A stretch of 64,000 nt of DNA from Verrucomicrobiales bacterium (lineage in GTDB: Bacteria; Verrucomicrobiota; Verrucomicrobiia; Verrucomicrobiales; DEV007). Position 1 is the stretch's first letter; each line of letters opens with the position of its first letter. The position numbers and the translations under genes are program-made. Location: assembly GCA_012960505.1 (NCBI GenBank), contig DUBC01000030.1, forward strand, positions 62,001 through 126,000, read 5' to 3'. Of the stretch, positions 26,604 to 36,864 are shown piece after piece. The notes beneath the pieces were generated by a model that saw only the letters and a program-made list of their open reading frames with translations, had not been told where the DNA came from and made no database searches.

Positions 26604-29015
26604 TTATCGCGATAAAAAAGGTCGACTCGTGACGATGTTTTTCATTAAACTCGATAGGCGATAGCCATCCTTTGTAAAGTCATCACTAAGTTTCTCAATT
26701 AAGAGTTCGTCCTCCAGCCTCAAGGAACGGCCGAGGGCGTAGATCAGTAATTTTGATACCAATGCCTTTGCAAACTGATCACGTCTTTCATCGAGTAAAT
26801 ATTTCTGGAGATCAATCAAGCCCGATATCTCATGACTTCCCGGCAGTACAGTCTCAGCAGAAACGCGTTTTTTCCGACGCGCCGTCTTTTCCCTAAAGAG
26901 GCCAATGGCATCATATTCCTCAAGAGCGATACCCCACGGGTCAATACCCCGATGACAATCCGCACAGGCCTCCTTCTTTCGATGAATGGCGAGCTGTTCT
27001 CGAATCGAAAGCTTCTCAAAATTCGGTACACTTTTTTCGACGTCTGGGACATCAGGTGGAGGCGAATTGGGCGGGTCATGCAAGAGATGTTCCCTAATCC
27101 AAATCGCACGCTTAATTGGATGAGAATCTACTCCATCTGATCCGGCCAGGTGAGTCGAAGCATGGCCAAGCACTCCACCCGGCCTGCTTGTTCCTTTGAG
27201 AGAAACCCTTGCAAAGCGTTGGGATTTTGGGCCACTTAATCCGTAATGTTTGGCCAGAGATGCGTTAAGCATAGTGAAATCCGCATCGAGAAATTGCATT
27301 GCTGATGTGTCACTGCGCAGAATTTCCCGAAAGAAGGCTTGAGTCTCACCCACCATGTCCGGCTTCAAACTGTTGTCGAAATCCTTATAATACTGAGGAT
27401 TAATCGCGACCCGGTCAACGCCTTCAAGATCCAGCCACTGGTCACAAAACTCTTTAGCGAACCGGTCGCACTTTTGATCCTTTAACATCCTATCAAATTG
27501 TTTCCGCAACACAGAAGGTTGTAGGAGTCGATCCGAGTCGGTAAATTCAAAGAGTTCCTCATCCGGCATTGAACTCCAGAGAAAGTAGGATAGGCGAACG
27601 GCCAATTCGTGAGCATTTAGTTTTCTCGATTTATCGGACTTGAATGGTTCACTGAGGTAGAGAAAGTTGGAGGACGCCAAGGTGGCGGAAAGGGTTTCCT
27701 TGAGGGCCAAAATGGGAGAGTCCTCCTGCCGCAGCATTTTCTGGTAGTGGGTCATCCATTTTTTTATTTCCTCCCCATTGACCGGTCGACGCCAAGCTCG
27801 CCGAAGGAAACGGCTCAATAAGTTCTGAACTGCCTTCGGGTCAGACAATTCCTCATCATCCTGAACGATTCTCCGATGCAACGCGGGAGGCCAGGACGGG
27901 TAGTCGTTGCGGATGAACTCGACGGACTCGATGATGATGCGAGGAAAATTAGGATCCTCCGGGAAGACCTTGACCTTCCTCTTCCTGATCTTTCCTTTCT
28001 TGTCTTTCTCCTCAATTACCTCGTTGACGGCTTGGGTGGGCGGCTCGCCGTCGTCAAGGACGTTTTGCAAGATAATGATCCCGTTGAGCTTGCTACTTGG
28101 CACATGAGCTTCGGGGAGGGGAAAGAACTGGGGGGGACCCGAAATTTTATAATACTCCGGAGTGTTCGAGGTAACCGCAACTTCTCCGGCATCACCCATT
28201 ATGTTCAGGGTTAACCCTGAAACGAAATATCCATATTGGGCAAAAAGGATCGGGGCAGGCTGCCCGGATTTGCGATCGGTGTAGGCCTTTACCCGAATAC
28301 TGAATCTGCCTGTGCGCGGCAGATTCTTGAAGGATCCGTGCCAAAAGTTCACTCGACCCAGCCGTTCGGAAGAGTTTCCGGCAAAACGCCTGCTGTTAGG
28401 ACCTCGGATTGATCCTTTGTTTCTGTCAACGACTGTAACGCTTCTTTCCCCCTGTTCTCCTTCCACAAGCACAAAGCTCAAGGCCTGCCGGGCGATCTTG
28501 AGATAATTCTCGATCTGCAGGGCGGTCATGCCCAAGGAGGCGCCGTTGTTCTTGAATCCTTCCGGGGATCGGGCGTCGGAAGGAAACTCCCCACTGTAAT
28601 CCATCTCCAGGCCGAGCAGGTCCGTCATGGTATATTGGTATTCCTCTCGGTTGAGACGGCGCATCACCACTTGTTCTCCGGTGTTTCGACGCGCCTTGGC
28701 GGTCTTTTGCAACTCCCCGGTTAACCAACCAACCAGTTTGCGGCGTTCGCCGGGAGAAAATTGCGGCTCGTCCTCGGGCGGCATTTCGCCAAGATTGATG
28801 TTGTTGAGCACATCGTGCCACCGCTCCGCCGAGGTGCCCTGAACAATATCCGGATCAAGTGTATCCAATCTAAAATCCCCTTTCTGCTTTTTTGGGCCAT
28901 GACATCTGAAGCAATGCCTTTGCAATACCGGTTGCGCGTCTTCCTGGAAGACATCTCCGCCGATTACCACGGATGGCAGAAGGAGCATAAGAAAGATAAA
29001 CCGAAACAAAATCAT
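26604..29015 (-). CDS. Planctomycete-type cytochrome c with DUF1587-1595-1592-1588-1585 domains
   Basis: 803 residues with a Sec signal peptide. PSCyt1-like heme site CFRCH (Cys35, Cys38, His39) is followed by GPKKQKGDFRLDTLDP. Domains then run in the family order: DUF1587 (about 110-175, RRLNREEYQYTMTDLLGL), a carbohydrate-binding-like beta region, DUF1595, DUF1592 (about 460-590, LNAHELAVRLSYFLWSSMPD), DUF1588 (about 600-695, with a second CADCH near 685), and DUF1585 (about 715-790). Presumed periplasmic electron-transfer or redox protein; partner and reaction are undescribed. The 5' third of the gene is much more GC-rich than the rest (about 55-63% in lines sampled between 28.0 and 28.8 kb, versus about 43% near 27.0 kb), which suggests recombination or transfer. 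Confidence 0.93.
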   Translation of the reverse strand: MILFRFIFLMLLLPSVVIGGDVFQEDAQPVLQRHCFRCHGPKKQKGDFRLDTLDPDIVQGTSAERWHDVLNNINLGEMPPEDEPQFSPGERRKLVGWLTGELQKTAKARRNTGEQVVMRRLNREEYQYTMTDLLGLEMDYSGEFPSDARSPEGFKNNGASLGMTALQIENYLKIARQALSFVLVEGEQGERSVTVVDRNKGSIRGPNSRRFAGNSSERLGRVNFWHGSFKNLPRTGRFSIRVKAYTDRKSGQPAPILFAQYGYFVSGLTLNIMGDAGEVAVTSNTPEYYKISGPPQFFPLPEAHVPSSKLNGIIILQNVLDDGEPPTQAVNEVIEEKDKKGKIRKRKVKVFPEDPNFPRIIIESVEFIRNDYPSWPPALHRRIVQDDEELSDPKAVQNLLSRFLRRAWRRPVNGEEIKKWMTHYQKMLRQEDSPILALKETLSATLASSNFLYLSEPFKSDKSRKLNAHELAVRLSYFLWSSMPDEELFEFTDSDRLLQPSVLRKQFDRMLKDQKCDRFAKEFCDQWLDLEGVDRVAINPQYYKDFDNSLKPDMVGETQAFFREILRSDTSAMQFLDADFTMLNASLAKHYGLSGPKSQRFARVSLKGTSRPGGVLGHASTHLAGSDGVDSHPIKRAIWIREHLLHDPPNSPPPDVPDVEKSVPNFEKLSIREQLAIHRKKEACADCHRGIDPWGIALEEYDAIGLFREKTARRKKRVSAETVLPGSHEISGLIDLQKYLLDERRDQFAKALVSKLLIYALGRSLRLEDELLIEKLSDDFTKDGYRLSSLMKNIVTSRPFLSR

Positions 29016-29123
29016 GGAGAACTACACTAAACAATAAATGCACTATATCTTATGTTAAAGTAAATTTATATCATTGCATTTAGCTTCTCCGCAAAGGCCT
29101 TCATCCACTGAGAGCATTCCTTT

Positions 29124-29216
29124 CTAAATCTGCAACACTAAGTTATATTTACATCGTTCTGAAGCAGCCACAATGGCTTCATAGTCCTCACCAATCACTA
29201 GCAAGACTTTGCCCAT
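29124..29216 (-). other. Possible gene relic or 30-codon ORF
   Basis: An ATG-to-TAG frame (29216 to 29124) encodes MGKVLLVIGEDYEAIVAASE and ten further residues. After the stop, other frames carry protein-like segments (VADLERNALSG and ECSQWMKAFAEKLNAMI before a stop). That pattern suggests a frameshifted remnant between the DUF1080 and DUF1592 genes. No family recognised; weak support. Confidence 0.2.
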
Positions 29217-29238
29217 AGTAATGAGTCTAGTTGATAAC

Positions 29239-29976
29239 CTATAGCTTCTTAAGGAACAAGTCTTTGAATTTCACGACCATTCCTTTGTCGTGCAACTGCA
29301 GACCAATGAATCCGCTCTCCAAACGGCCTTCGCTTATATGGTCGGTAAATTCAGAAGACAACTTATCATTGATCCATAACTGGAAAAAATTTCCCTTGGC
29401 AACGATGCAACAATCATTCCAGTCACGCTTCTTTATTTCCGTAATGTTTATAGCATCCTTTATTGGGCTGTGCTTTCCGTTCCCTTCCGAATCAATAACT
29501 AAGCGCGTCCCGCGCTGGCATGGGAATTCCTTCCTCGTACCGGATCCAAAATGAAAGTCCCAAGCCCCCAGAACACCCGGACCTATTCCAACATGACCAA
29601 GATCAGCATGATACCCTTCGAATGGGCGTTTCCCTGTCTTGTCAATTCTTGTGCGCACTTCGACTCCGGTATTTCCCTTGGTAACCATTTTATAGCGAAA
29701 CTTAAGCTCAAAGTTCTTGAGATTTTCATCTTCTGAATAAACCAAATAAACTAATCGATTTTCTTTTCCTTCACCACGAATGACCCCGTCATTAACTGAC
29801 CATGGCTCGTAACTGGTCTTTGGTGCCTTCCTCCAACCTTTGAGAGTCTTGCCATCAAAAATAGAAATAAATTCCTTCCCTTCATCAGCGTTCAATAAAG
29901 AACAAGAGCAAAAGAAGAGAATCAAAAGAGGCAATTGGATACTGACTATTAAATTATTCTTCATAAAGCAAATCAT
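29239..29976 (-). CDS. Exported DUF1080 (3-keto-disaccharide hydrolase-like) protein
   Basis: 245 residues with an N-terminal signal sequence (residues 5-32; the second Met at residue 5 is also a good start). DUF1080 is a concanavalin-like fold; some members cleave 3-keto-glycosides produced by GFO/IDH oxidoreductases. Diagnostic segments: FISIFDGKTLKGWRKAP (about 37-53), PWSVNDGVIRGEG, FELKFRYKMVTKGNTGVEVR, LGAWDFHFGSG, and ending SGFIGLQLHDKGMVVKFKDL. It lies upstream of the DUF1592/DUF1552/esterase run on the same strand but is separated by 223 bases containing a possible gene relic. Confidence 0.92.
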   Translation of the reverse strand: MICFMKNNLIVSIQLPLLILFFCSCSLLNADEGKEFISIFDGKTLKGWRKAPKTSYEPWSVNDGVIRGEGKENRLVYLVYSEDENLKNFELKFRYKMVTKGNTGVEVRTRIDKTGKRPFEGYHADLGHVGIGPGVLGAWDFHFGSGTRKEFPCQRGTRLVIDSEGNGKHSPIKDAINITEIKKRDWNDCCIVAKGNFFQLWINDKLSSEFTDHISEGRLESGFIGLQLHDKGMVVKFKDLFLKKL

Positions 29977-30077
29977 GACAACCCTTACTAACTTGAGTCA
30001 AGGATCCGATGAGGAAGTTAAATTATTTTTCCCGAAAAGAACGAGACTGAGCCCGATAATAGAAATAACTACTTATC

Positions 30078-33000
30078 CTAATCCATTCTAACTCCTAAAC
30101 GAAGATAAATGGAACGGTTTGAATCCATGGATTCGATGAGCCTGATACTTTTTACAGGTCCGTGCCAATTCCACTGAACTAAACCTTCTGCATTCTTCCA
30201 TGTCAAAAGATCCTCAGAGATCTCTGCAAAAATATTAACTCCAATTGCTGCCGGATCCGGAACAAGGCTCAAAGCAAAATGCATCCCCCCCTCTTCGTGT
30301 TCAAGCATCAAGGTTGAAGGATTCACCAAGGAACGAGCGTTGTTTGGTTCTGTCCCATTAAAAAACTCCATCAAATTACTAACCCCATCTTTGTCATTGT
30401 CGTCTAATGGATCGGGAAGAGAATCAAAATGATCCGCGGCCCATTGAGCATATTTTTCTTGGTTCTTTTCTGGTTGAAAACGCCATCCGTACCCAGGCGA
30501 AATAGATCCTATAAAATCTTCGGAATCTGCTCTAACAAATTGTAACGGATCAATAATCAATTCATCCCATTCATTATTTATGCCTTGTGGCAACTGGCCC
30601 AAGGATCCATCACCTACCGTTCCAGCCAACTCGGCAATGTCCAGGATTTCGACCCCGTAGGTTCCGGCCGCAATCCAAGCCTTCCTTTCCTTCTTAGAAA
30701 TGTTAACGACGTTCTCACCAGAAAGAAAAGATCCAACGGATAACTCAAAGAAGTTAGTCCGCGGCGTTTCCGGAAGATCCGAAAGCGCAACCACTTCAAC
30801 GGCTCCATAATCAAACGCAAATAATAAGTCATCTTCAATTACTACATTATTCAAATACACCTTAGTAGAAATATCGAGTAATTCCTCGATACTACTCTCA
30901 GTTTCCATCCAACCCAGAACCCGCAAACCATTCTCACCTTCCTCTGACTCGGATCCATCCCACCACCAACGATTCCCATTGTTCATATTTAAGAATATAA
31001 AACGACCATGTCCTGAAACTGTTGAGTAATAGGATTCTTTAATTTCAATAGAATCGACCAAAAATGCATTAACCTCGTCATAAATTGAAGCTTCAAGTAC
31101 CAGGTCTGGTGACCATCTGACCAAACCTGTCTTGTCAGGCTCAGTTTTTTGACGTGTTGTAAATAATATCGTTCCTCTCGACTTCGTCTTATAAACATGC
31201 TTGAGCAAGCCAGGAACATCAACCTCCTTAAGAAGAATCGGTTTCGTGGGATTTGAAAAATCGATCCTCCTCATTAAATGACGCCCATCGTGCCTCTTAC
31301 CACTCCAGCTACTGACATAACAGCCAAAACTTGCAACCTTGTCGGACAAGAAAATCGGACCGGTTTCAACCCAGCTGTCCGGATAATCATCATGATTGAC
31401 CATTCGTGTGGCAGAGAAAAAACTTGGCATAGAATCATCACCAGAACCTGTAACAATGAGCCAACCATCATTCTCTTGCCGGGGCCAAAAACCAATATCA
31501 TCAACCATTACGTCCTCGGCTATTCCGATACAACGCATACATGAATAATATCCCATGTTCGATTGATCAGGGACCCAAAGAATTTTATCTTCCGACAATG
31601 CATTCGCACGCATTGACCCGAGATAAATCAAGGAATCAGATGCTTTCATCCTGTCCGTTCCTATCAGTACCGGAACCTTGGGATTAGAAACATCAATGGA
31701 ATGAGTATAAAAGAATGTAGCGTATTTCCAGCGTTCTAATCCTTCATTGTCCTTTACACTGATCGATTCAGTCCGGGACGTTAAAAGGTGAACCGTTTTA
31801 CCTATGATGGTCGCTCCGTTCAATTCATTGCCACGACCAATTTCCAACTCACTGACCAATGCATCAGGATCATCAGAAACAGTTATCCTGAGGGTAGTGG
31901 GAGTCCCTGAATTTGAATCCCACCAACGCGATGATCCTCCTTCTAACTGAATGAGATAATCACCCGTACGAATGATTCGATCTGCTGACCAAGCAATTGT
32001 TAATGAAACTTTCTCCTCAGGAAGATCCCGATCTGAAATGTCCATTACCCGTAACTGCTGTCCAGAAATAACAACTAACTTGTCATTATCAAGAAGTTTT
32101 CCACGACGTGCTATAAAATCAGAATCGATCACTCCTCGCTTGACCAGTAGGTCATCTCCAATATCCATGATCTGCATCTTTTTTTGATAAGATCCGTCCA
32201 CCCTACCTGTGAAAGGCAAAACCAATAAATTTTGATCAGGAAAGAATCCTACTGCCTTTTCATCGTAATTACCTTCACTCCAGCTGTAAGTATCTTCGTC
32301 CCCAAGATAAATCCGTTCAGACAATCTCATTTTTGTGGGGTCAGCCACATCAAACAAGGAAATAGCAACTCTTGAATCTTCAATTCCTACCGACAATATA
32401 CGACCCAATTCTCCAAATATTTCCATATAAGTGGACCAACCAGGTATATCGATATGGCCAAGAATCTTTAACCGGCGAGGCCTAGATAGATCGACGGCAA
32501 AGAGAGGATCAATTTGTCTAAAAGTAACGACATACAGGCGATCATCATGAAACCTAGTTGCCCGTACAGTCTCGCCTGGGGCAAGGACCAGTGAATCCAA
32601 TTGCCTAGCCAACTCATTCGGATGATGCCGGAGATCGTGATTCTCTACCAAGGTGTGTCTTTGCTGTCCTTCATTCCCCCATACCTGTGAAACTGTTGTC
32701 AGAATACCGTCACGCAATGCCAACTTATATTTGTCATTTAGATGGCCGCCTAATCGAATCTTGTGTGTAATTTCCATTGGTTCGGAAGGGTCGTCAATCT
32801 TAATGGCATGAACCCATGAAACATTCTCCCGGTCAATAGAGTCATAAACGGAAGGGATCACAAAAAGATAATCCGGCGTTGCAGTAACCACTGCATTATA
32901 ATAATAACTTTCCTCACCAGTCAGATCCAGCCCCTTCATTTCGACAGGATTCGTTGGATCAGTAAAATCAAAAGCATATACCTTGAGCCCTGAACGCGTG

Positions 33001-33836
33001 TGCCAATTCCCGTCAATATGCCTAACGCTTTCCCATATCCTAGTCACTGCATAGAGACGATTCCCTATCATGCGGCTCTCAACAAAAGATCCCTCCAATG
33101 AGTAACGCTTCTTGACAGAGAGCTGGTCAGTTTGATGATGAACTAACACCACTTCTGATTGGGCAGAGTTCACCCCTCGCCAGTAAGAATTACCTGAATT
33201 CGCCAAGAGAATTACATGCTCCTCCCCGACAAGATAGAGTTGCTCACCAACTGCTGGCATTCTCAGCTGAGCTATACGACTGGGCTCATTAAGATCATGT
33301 AAAGAAAATACCTGTAACCCCCGCTGCTGATTGAAAAAATAGAGACTGCGCCCGCGCCATTTCCAGATATCAGATTCTTCGACACTCGGTTGTGGGTTCT
33401 CTTCTACAGCAATCGCGTCTTCCTCTGCTGCTAATCCAACATTTACCATTCCTCGATTAATATTGGATCCTTGTTCGTCTGCCGTTTCAGAAAAACTTGT
33501 CTTACCAGTATAGAGAGAACTTGGGAAAGGGTCAGTCTTACTGGCTTCTATTCGGATCGCGTTCATTGGGATCGAATCTGGAACGCGCAACTTTAAATGC
33601 CCAGTACGGCCATCGAGATGAGTGATACTTCGTGTTTGCCAACCAATGTCCTGCCCCTCATGAACCTGGACTCGAATGCGCCTCATCCCCTCTTCGACAT
33701 TAATCATTACTGCCTGTTTATCTGCACGGAACTGGACTGGACTAAAAATAGAATCAGCACTTACAGAAATCAAAAGGATCGCCGATAACGAAAAGAAGAT
33801 CATTAATAAAATAATACCTTTCATGTTCTTTTTCAT
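30078..33836 (-). CDS. Secreted beta-propeller protein (COG4880-like) with C-terminal module
   Basis: 1252 residues from the ATG at 33836; a GTG three codons upstream is possible. After a signal peptide, about residues 150-1000 match the secreted beta-propeller family distantly related to WD40: VESRMIGNRLYAVTRIWES, DDRLYVVTFRQIDPLFAVDL, and WSTYMEIFGELGRILSVGIE are typical blades, repeated in variant form. Around residue 1145 is DDNDKDGVSNLMEFFNGTEP, a TSP3-like calcium loop, leading to the C-terminal Trp/Tyr module (FAEISEDLLTWKNAEG). The protein is likely surface-exposed or secreted; no enzyme motif. No operon partner is evident. Confidence 0.82.
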   Translation of the reverse strand: MKKNMKGIILLMIFFSLSAILLISVSADSIFSPVQFRADKQAVMINVEEGMRRIRVQVHEGQDIGWQTRSITHLDGRTGHLKLRVPDSIPMNAIRIEASKTDPFPSSLYTGKTSFSETADEQGSNINRGMVNVGLAAEEDAIAVEENPQPSVEESDIWKWRGRSLYFFNQQRGLQVFSLHDLNEPSRIAQLRMPAVGEQLYLVGEEHVILLANSGNSYWRGVNSAQSEVVLVHHQTDQLSVKKRYSLEGSFVESRMIGNRLYAVTRIWESVRHIDGNWHTRSGLKVYAFDFTDPTNPVEMKGLDLTGEESYYYNAVVTATPDYLFVIPSVYDSIDRENVSWVHAIKIDDPSEPMEITHKIRLGGHLNDKYKLALRDGILTTVSQVWGNEGQQRHTLVENHDLRHHPNELARQLDSLVLAPGETVRATRFHDDRLYVVTFRQIDPLFAVDLSRPRRLKILGHIDIPGWSTYMEIFGELGRILSVGIEDSRVAISLFDVADPTKMRLSERIYLGDEDTYSWSEGNYDEKAVGFFPDQNLLVLPFTGRVDGSYQKKMQIMDIGDDLLVKRGVIDSDFIARRGKLLDNDKLVVISGQQLRVMDISDRDLPEEKVSLTIAWSADRIIRTGDYLIQLEGGSSRWWDSNSGTPTTLRITVSDDPDALVSELEIGRGNELNGATIIGKTVHLLTSRTESISVKDNEGLERWKYATFFYTHSIDVSNPKVPVLIGTDRMKASDSLIYLGSMRANALSEDKILWVPDQSNMGYYSCMRCIGIAEDVMVDDIGFWPRQENDGWLIVTGSGDDSMPSFFSATRMVNHDDYPDSWVETGPIFLSDKVASFGCYVSSWSGKRHDGRHLMRRIDFSNPTKPILLKEVDVPGLLKHVYKTKSRGTILFTTRQKTEPDKTGLVRWSPDLVLEASIYDEVNAFLVDSIEIKESYYSTVSGHGRFIFLNMNNGNRWWWDGSESEEGENGLRVLGWMETESSIEELLDISTKVYLNNVVIEDDLLFAFDYGAVEVVALSDLPETPRTNFFELSVGSFLSGENVVNISKKERKAWIAAGTYGVEILDIAELAGTVGDGSLGQLPQGINNEWDELIIDPLQFVRADSEDFIGSISPGYGWRFQPEKNQEKYAQWAADHFDSLPDPLDDNDKDGVSNLMEFFNGTEPNNARSLVNPSTLMLEHEEGGMHFALSLVPDPAAIGVNIFAEISEDLLTWKNAEGLVQWNWHGPVKSIRLIESMDSNRSIYLRLGVRMD

Positions 33837-34031
33837 TTCTTTCACTCTAGCCTCAATCTATTTAAAATTATACTATAACATCGATATGAATTGAAGATTA
33901 ATCATTTCTTAAAATCCTCTCTACTCATTAGTGTTTTCTTAATGAATTATCGCAATAACAACAAAAGAAAGAAAATTTCCGCTCTCAAAGAAAACTGCTC
34001 CTTGTCCCTAATAAAAAAATTACATAAACAC

Positions 34032-36392
34032 TTAGCGTTCCATCTCATGAACGCGATAAAAACGCCTGCTGGAATTCAACGGAATCTGTGTGTCCGTAAA
34101 GGTCGTGGTATCACCTTCGGAAGTCACATTATCATCCAACTCTTCCCACAGCATCAGATCATCTGATACCTCGATTGCATAAATCCTGTTCGCTCTTGAC
34201 TCCCATTCGATGGTCACGCCGGGTTGTTCTTGATTAATAACCAGTAAACTGATCTGAAGTGGAAGGACCTGACCTGCTGCAAGAACCACTATCCCAGAAA
34301 TTCCTGCATGATGGCCGGGCCGGGTTTGATCGACAAATACCTGAAGTGCTCCGTTACCATCAACTTCAGCGCTGAAGGTTACTAATTGAGCATCCAAATT
34401 GTCCGGTTCTGTACCAGCATCGAATGTTACAATCTGAACAGATCTTTGAGTCACAGTATCAATAACAGACAAAGAAAAGACACCTCCCCAATTATTAACA
34501 GAAGCTGCCGAGTCACTCGTTATCATTTGCACTAACACTGGAAGGCCAGCATGAAGATTAGTGAATGTAATAGTTCCATCAGTTCCGACGTTGTAATAAT
34601 TTATTGAGTTGGCAATTGTCGCAAGAACATCAACATCTTCTCCGCTCAGTGAGCCTAACGTATTTGCAGTTCGAATACCTCCAGCAACAGTTCCTTGGAT
34701 TGACACTCCATTCGATAAGAGCATCTCACCACCCCAAAAAATATCTTCAAATTCCACACCGTTCACCGAACCTCCAATGCCGGGTGGTTGCCCTTCAAAT
34801 ATCATATTAGCTGCTGCAAGAACATCAAGCCCGCCAGGATTTAACTGTGACGCATTAGTAAGCTGACTATGAAAAGTATCTGGAACATCACCAGAATTCG
34901 ATGGATCAGATCCAATTAATACCTCATCCACATCACTGAACCCATCACCATCGCTATCCTTGCGGTTTGGATCACTTTTAAACCCTTTCGGATTGTTACC
35001 AAGAACTTCAGCACTGTCCGTGAGCCCATCACCATCCGTATCTGCAATTAATGGAGCCGATCCTGTATCATTGGCACTAACAAAAATACCAGTTCCCGTT
35101 TCAACTCCATCATTTAAGCCGTCCTCATCAGAATCTGCAACCGTGGGATCAGTGGGCGGACGAAACCCTGATCCGTTCAGTTCATCAGCATCAGAAATGC
35201 CATCATCATCAGTATCAGCCGACAAAGGATCAATCTTAGGAAACCTACCAAGACTGAGCTGAAATTCCGAGTGGTCTGATAATGAATCATTATCGGCATC
35301 GGAAACACCATCTCCATTTAAATCACTTAGACTGTCCGGATCGGTATACGCCAGTTCCCACTCATCCCATAACTTATCATCATCAGAATCACGATGAACA
35401 ATCAACTCTATCACCCCTTCAAAAAATCGATCCTCATCCTCAGTGTCAGTTGATCGGATTCTTACTGAATATATCATCTTGTCTTTAGCTATTGAAAAGT
35501 CGTAACCACTACTTCGGAGTTCTTTCTGGTCGATTTTAAATTTATCATTGCCCGCGTCTCCCGCCCCTGAAACCATTTCGTAAGAATGTGTTGCTTCCTG
35601 CTTTTGGTCCTCTGTGACCAGCATCCCAATAAGATCACCTGCAACAATACTCCCGGCAAAGTCTACTCTCTCAGAACTGATCCCAACCATGTTAGGATCC
35701 ATCAAATAAACCATCACTGCAGCAATTCCAGCGTGCTGACCTCCTCTGGTCTGATCTACGCCAATCTGCAGCGCTCCATTAGAGTCACTTGATGCATTAA
35801 AAGTAATAATCTGAGCATCCAAATTGTCCGGTTCGGTACCAGCTTCAAAGTCACCAAGCATGCGTCTTTGCTGCGTTTCCGTATCAAATACAGACATAGA
35901 AAAAGAACCCTCCCAATTATTGAAGGAACTGGCAGCATCACTCGTTATGATTTGTACCAGAACAAGTGATCCTGGAGAAATACCAGTAATAGAAAGGATC
36001 CCATCAGTGTTAACATCATAGTAGTTTATCGAATCGGTAATTGATGCAAGTACAGAGGCATCATCACCTCCCAATGATCCTAAAACATTTGCCGTGCGAA
36101 TATCACCCGCTACCGAACCCTCAATCTTAACATCGTTTGAAAGGTCGGTCTCAACCCCCCATATTACATCCTCGAACCCAACACCGTTCACTGATCCCGC
36201 CATGCTAGGCGACTGCCCATTAAACATCATATTTGCTGCAAGAATAACTGGAAGCTGATCTGGATTTATCTGCGAAGTGTTCGATAGACGCTCTGCCATA
36301 ATTTGAGATTTAGCCTCATGAGTCAACCCGATCATTATCAAAACAATAGGAACGATCACACGTAAAAAAAATAATTGATTCAGAGCCCTCAC
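34032..36392 (-). CDS. Secreted TSP3-repeat protein with internally duplicated domain
   Basis: 786 residues from the GTG at 36392, which places a signal peptide at the N-terminus (MRALNQLFFLRVIVPIVLIM, ending near EAKSQ). A longer TTG start at 36443 is possible. Two related domains of about 190 residues (about 35-230 and 505-700) share NGVGFEDVIWG/NGVEFEDIFWG, SINYYDV/SINYYNV and AGTEPDNLDAQ. Between them lie a cadherin-like segment and at least four TSP3 calcium repeats (DTDDDGISDADELNG type). The last 75 residues are the shared C-terminal module (TIEWESRANRIYAIEVSDDL, ending RRFYRVHEMER). Function unknown; probably a calcium-stiffened surface protein. Confidence 0.8.
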   Translation of the reverse strand: MRALNQLFFLRVIVPIVLIMIGLTHEAKSQIMAERLSNTSQINPDQLPVILAANMMFNGQSPSMAGSVNGVGFEDVIWGVETDLSNDVKIEGSVAGDIRTANVLGSLGGDDASVLASITDSINYYDVNTDGILSITGISPGSLVLVQIITSDAASSFNNWEGSFSMSVFDTETQQRRMLGDFEAGTEPDNLDAQIITFNASSDSNGALQIGVDQTRGGQHAGIAAVMVYLMDPNMVGISSERVDFAGSIVAGDLIGMLVTEDQKQEATHSYEMVSGAGDAGNDKFKIDQKELRSSGYDFSIAKDKMIYSVRIRSTDTEDEDRFFEGVIELIVHRDSDDDKLWDEWELAYTDPDSLSDLNGDGVSDADNDSLSDHSEFQLSLGRFPKIDPLSADTDDDGISDADELNGSGFRPPTDPTVADSDEDGLNDGVETGTGIFVSANDTGSAPLIADTDGDGLTDSAEVLGNNPKGFKSDPNRKDSDGDGFSDVDEVLIGSDPSNSGDVPDTFHSQLTNASQLNPGGLDVLAAANMIFEGQPPGIGGSVNGVEFEDIFWGGEMLLSNGVSIQGTVAGGIRTANTLGSLSGEDVDVLATIANSINYYNVGTDGTITFTNLHAGLPVLVQMITSDSAASVNNWGGVFSLSVIDTVTQRSVQIVTFDAGTEPDNLDAQLVTFSAEVDGNGALQVFVDQTRPGHHAGISGIVVLAAGQVLPLQISLLVINQEQPGVTIEWESRANRIYAIEVSDDLMLWEELDDNVTSEGDTTTFTDTQIPLNSSRRFYRVHEMER

Positions 36393-36512
36393 TTGATCAA
36401 GTTTTCTAAAAAAAATAGGTTCTAACAAGTTTAAAACAAACAAGTAATGAACTGACAGCTATTCGTGCACTTATGCAGGAAAATTAGCTTCGAAATTAAT
36501 CAATTAATGATG

Positions 36513-36863
36513 TTATTTCTTTTTCCAGCGGTGAAATTTCCTCCAATGCTCCCAGTTATTCCATACAACTCGCAAAAGAAAAATACTGACAACCCATATT
36601 GCCACAGTCACAAACCAATTTTCAACTAATTCGGTATCTGCACTAATTTTTCCGCTCAAGACTGAAAAAGCTAACCAATTTAGGAAACAAACTAAACCCA
36701 CCACAACAATTGTAATAGGCACTGGAGCCGTTGGCTTCCAGATACTCGAGCCACATTCATTGCAAGTGTACGTTGAACTGTGTTTTGGGTCCAAATGATA
36801 ATCAGTATGAGCTTCACAGATAGGGCACCAGGGCTTTCTGGAATCTGGACCATTAGCGCTCAT
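36513..36863 (-). CDS. Small zinc-ribbon membrane protein, unknown
   Basis: 116 residues. CPIC (about 13-16) and CNEC (about 34-37) form a zinc ribbon, followed by two predicted membrane helices (about 48-66 and 83-103) and a basic tail (WEHWRKFHRWKKK). The start is one base after the stop of the DUF1501 gene, so it is the third gene of that operon. No named family recognised. A zinc ribbon ahead of two helices suggests a small assembly or quality-control protein, but this is inference. Confidence 0.75.
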   Translation of the reverse strand: MSANGPDSRKPWCPICEAHTDYHLDPKHSSTYTCNECGSSIWKPTAPVPITIVVVGLVCFLNWLAFSVLSGKISADTELVENWFVTVAIWVVSIFLLRVVWNNWEHWRKFHRWKKK

Positions 36864-36864
36864 T

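Noticed and set aside
28426-28821. Minus-strand ORF of 131 residues
   Set aside because: It is an alternative frame in the GC-rich part of the DUF1592 gene, where long shadow frames are expected; the main frame has conserved family domains.
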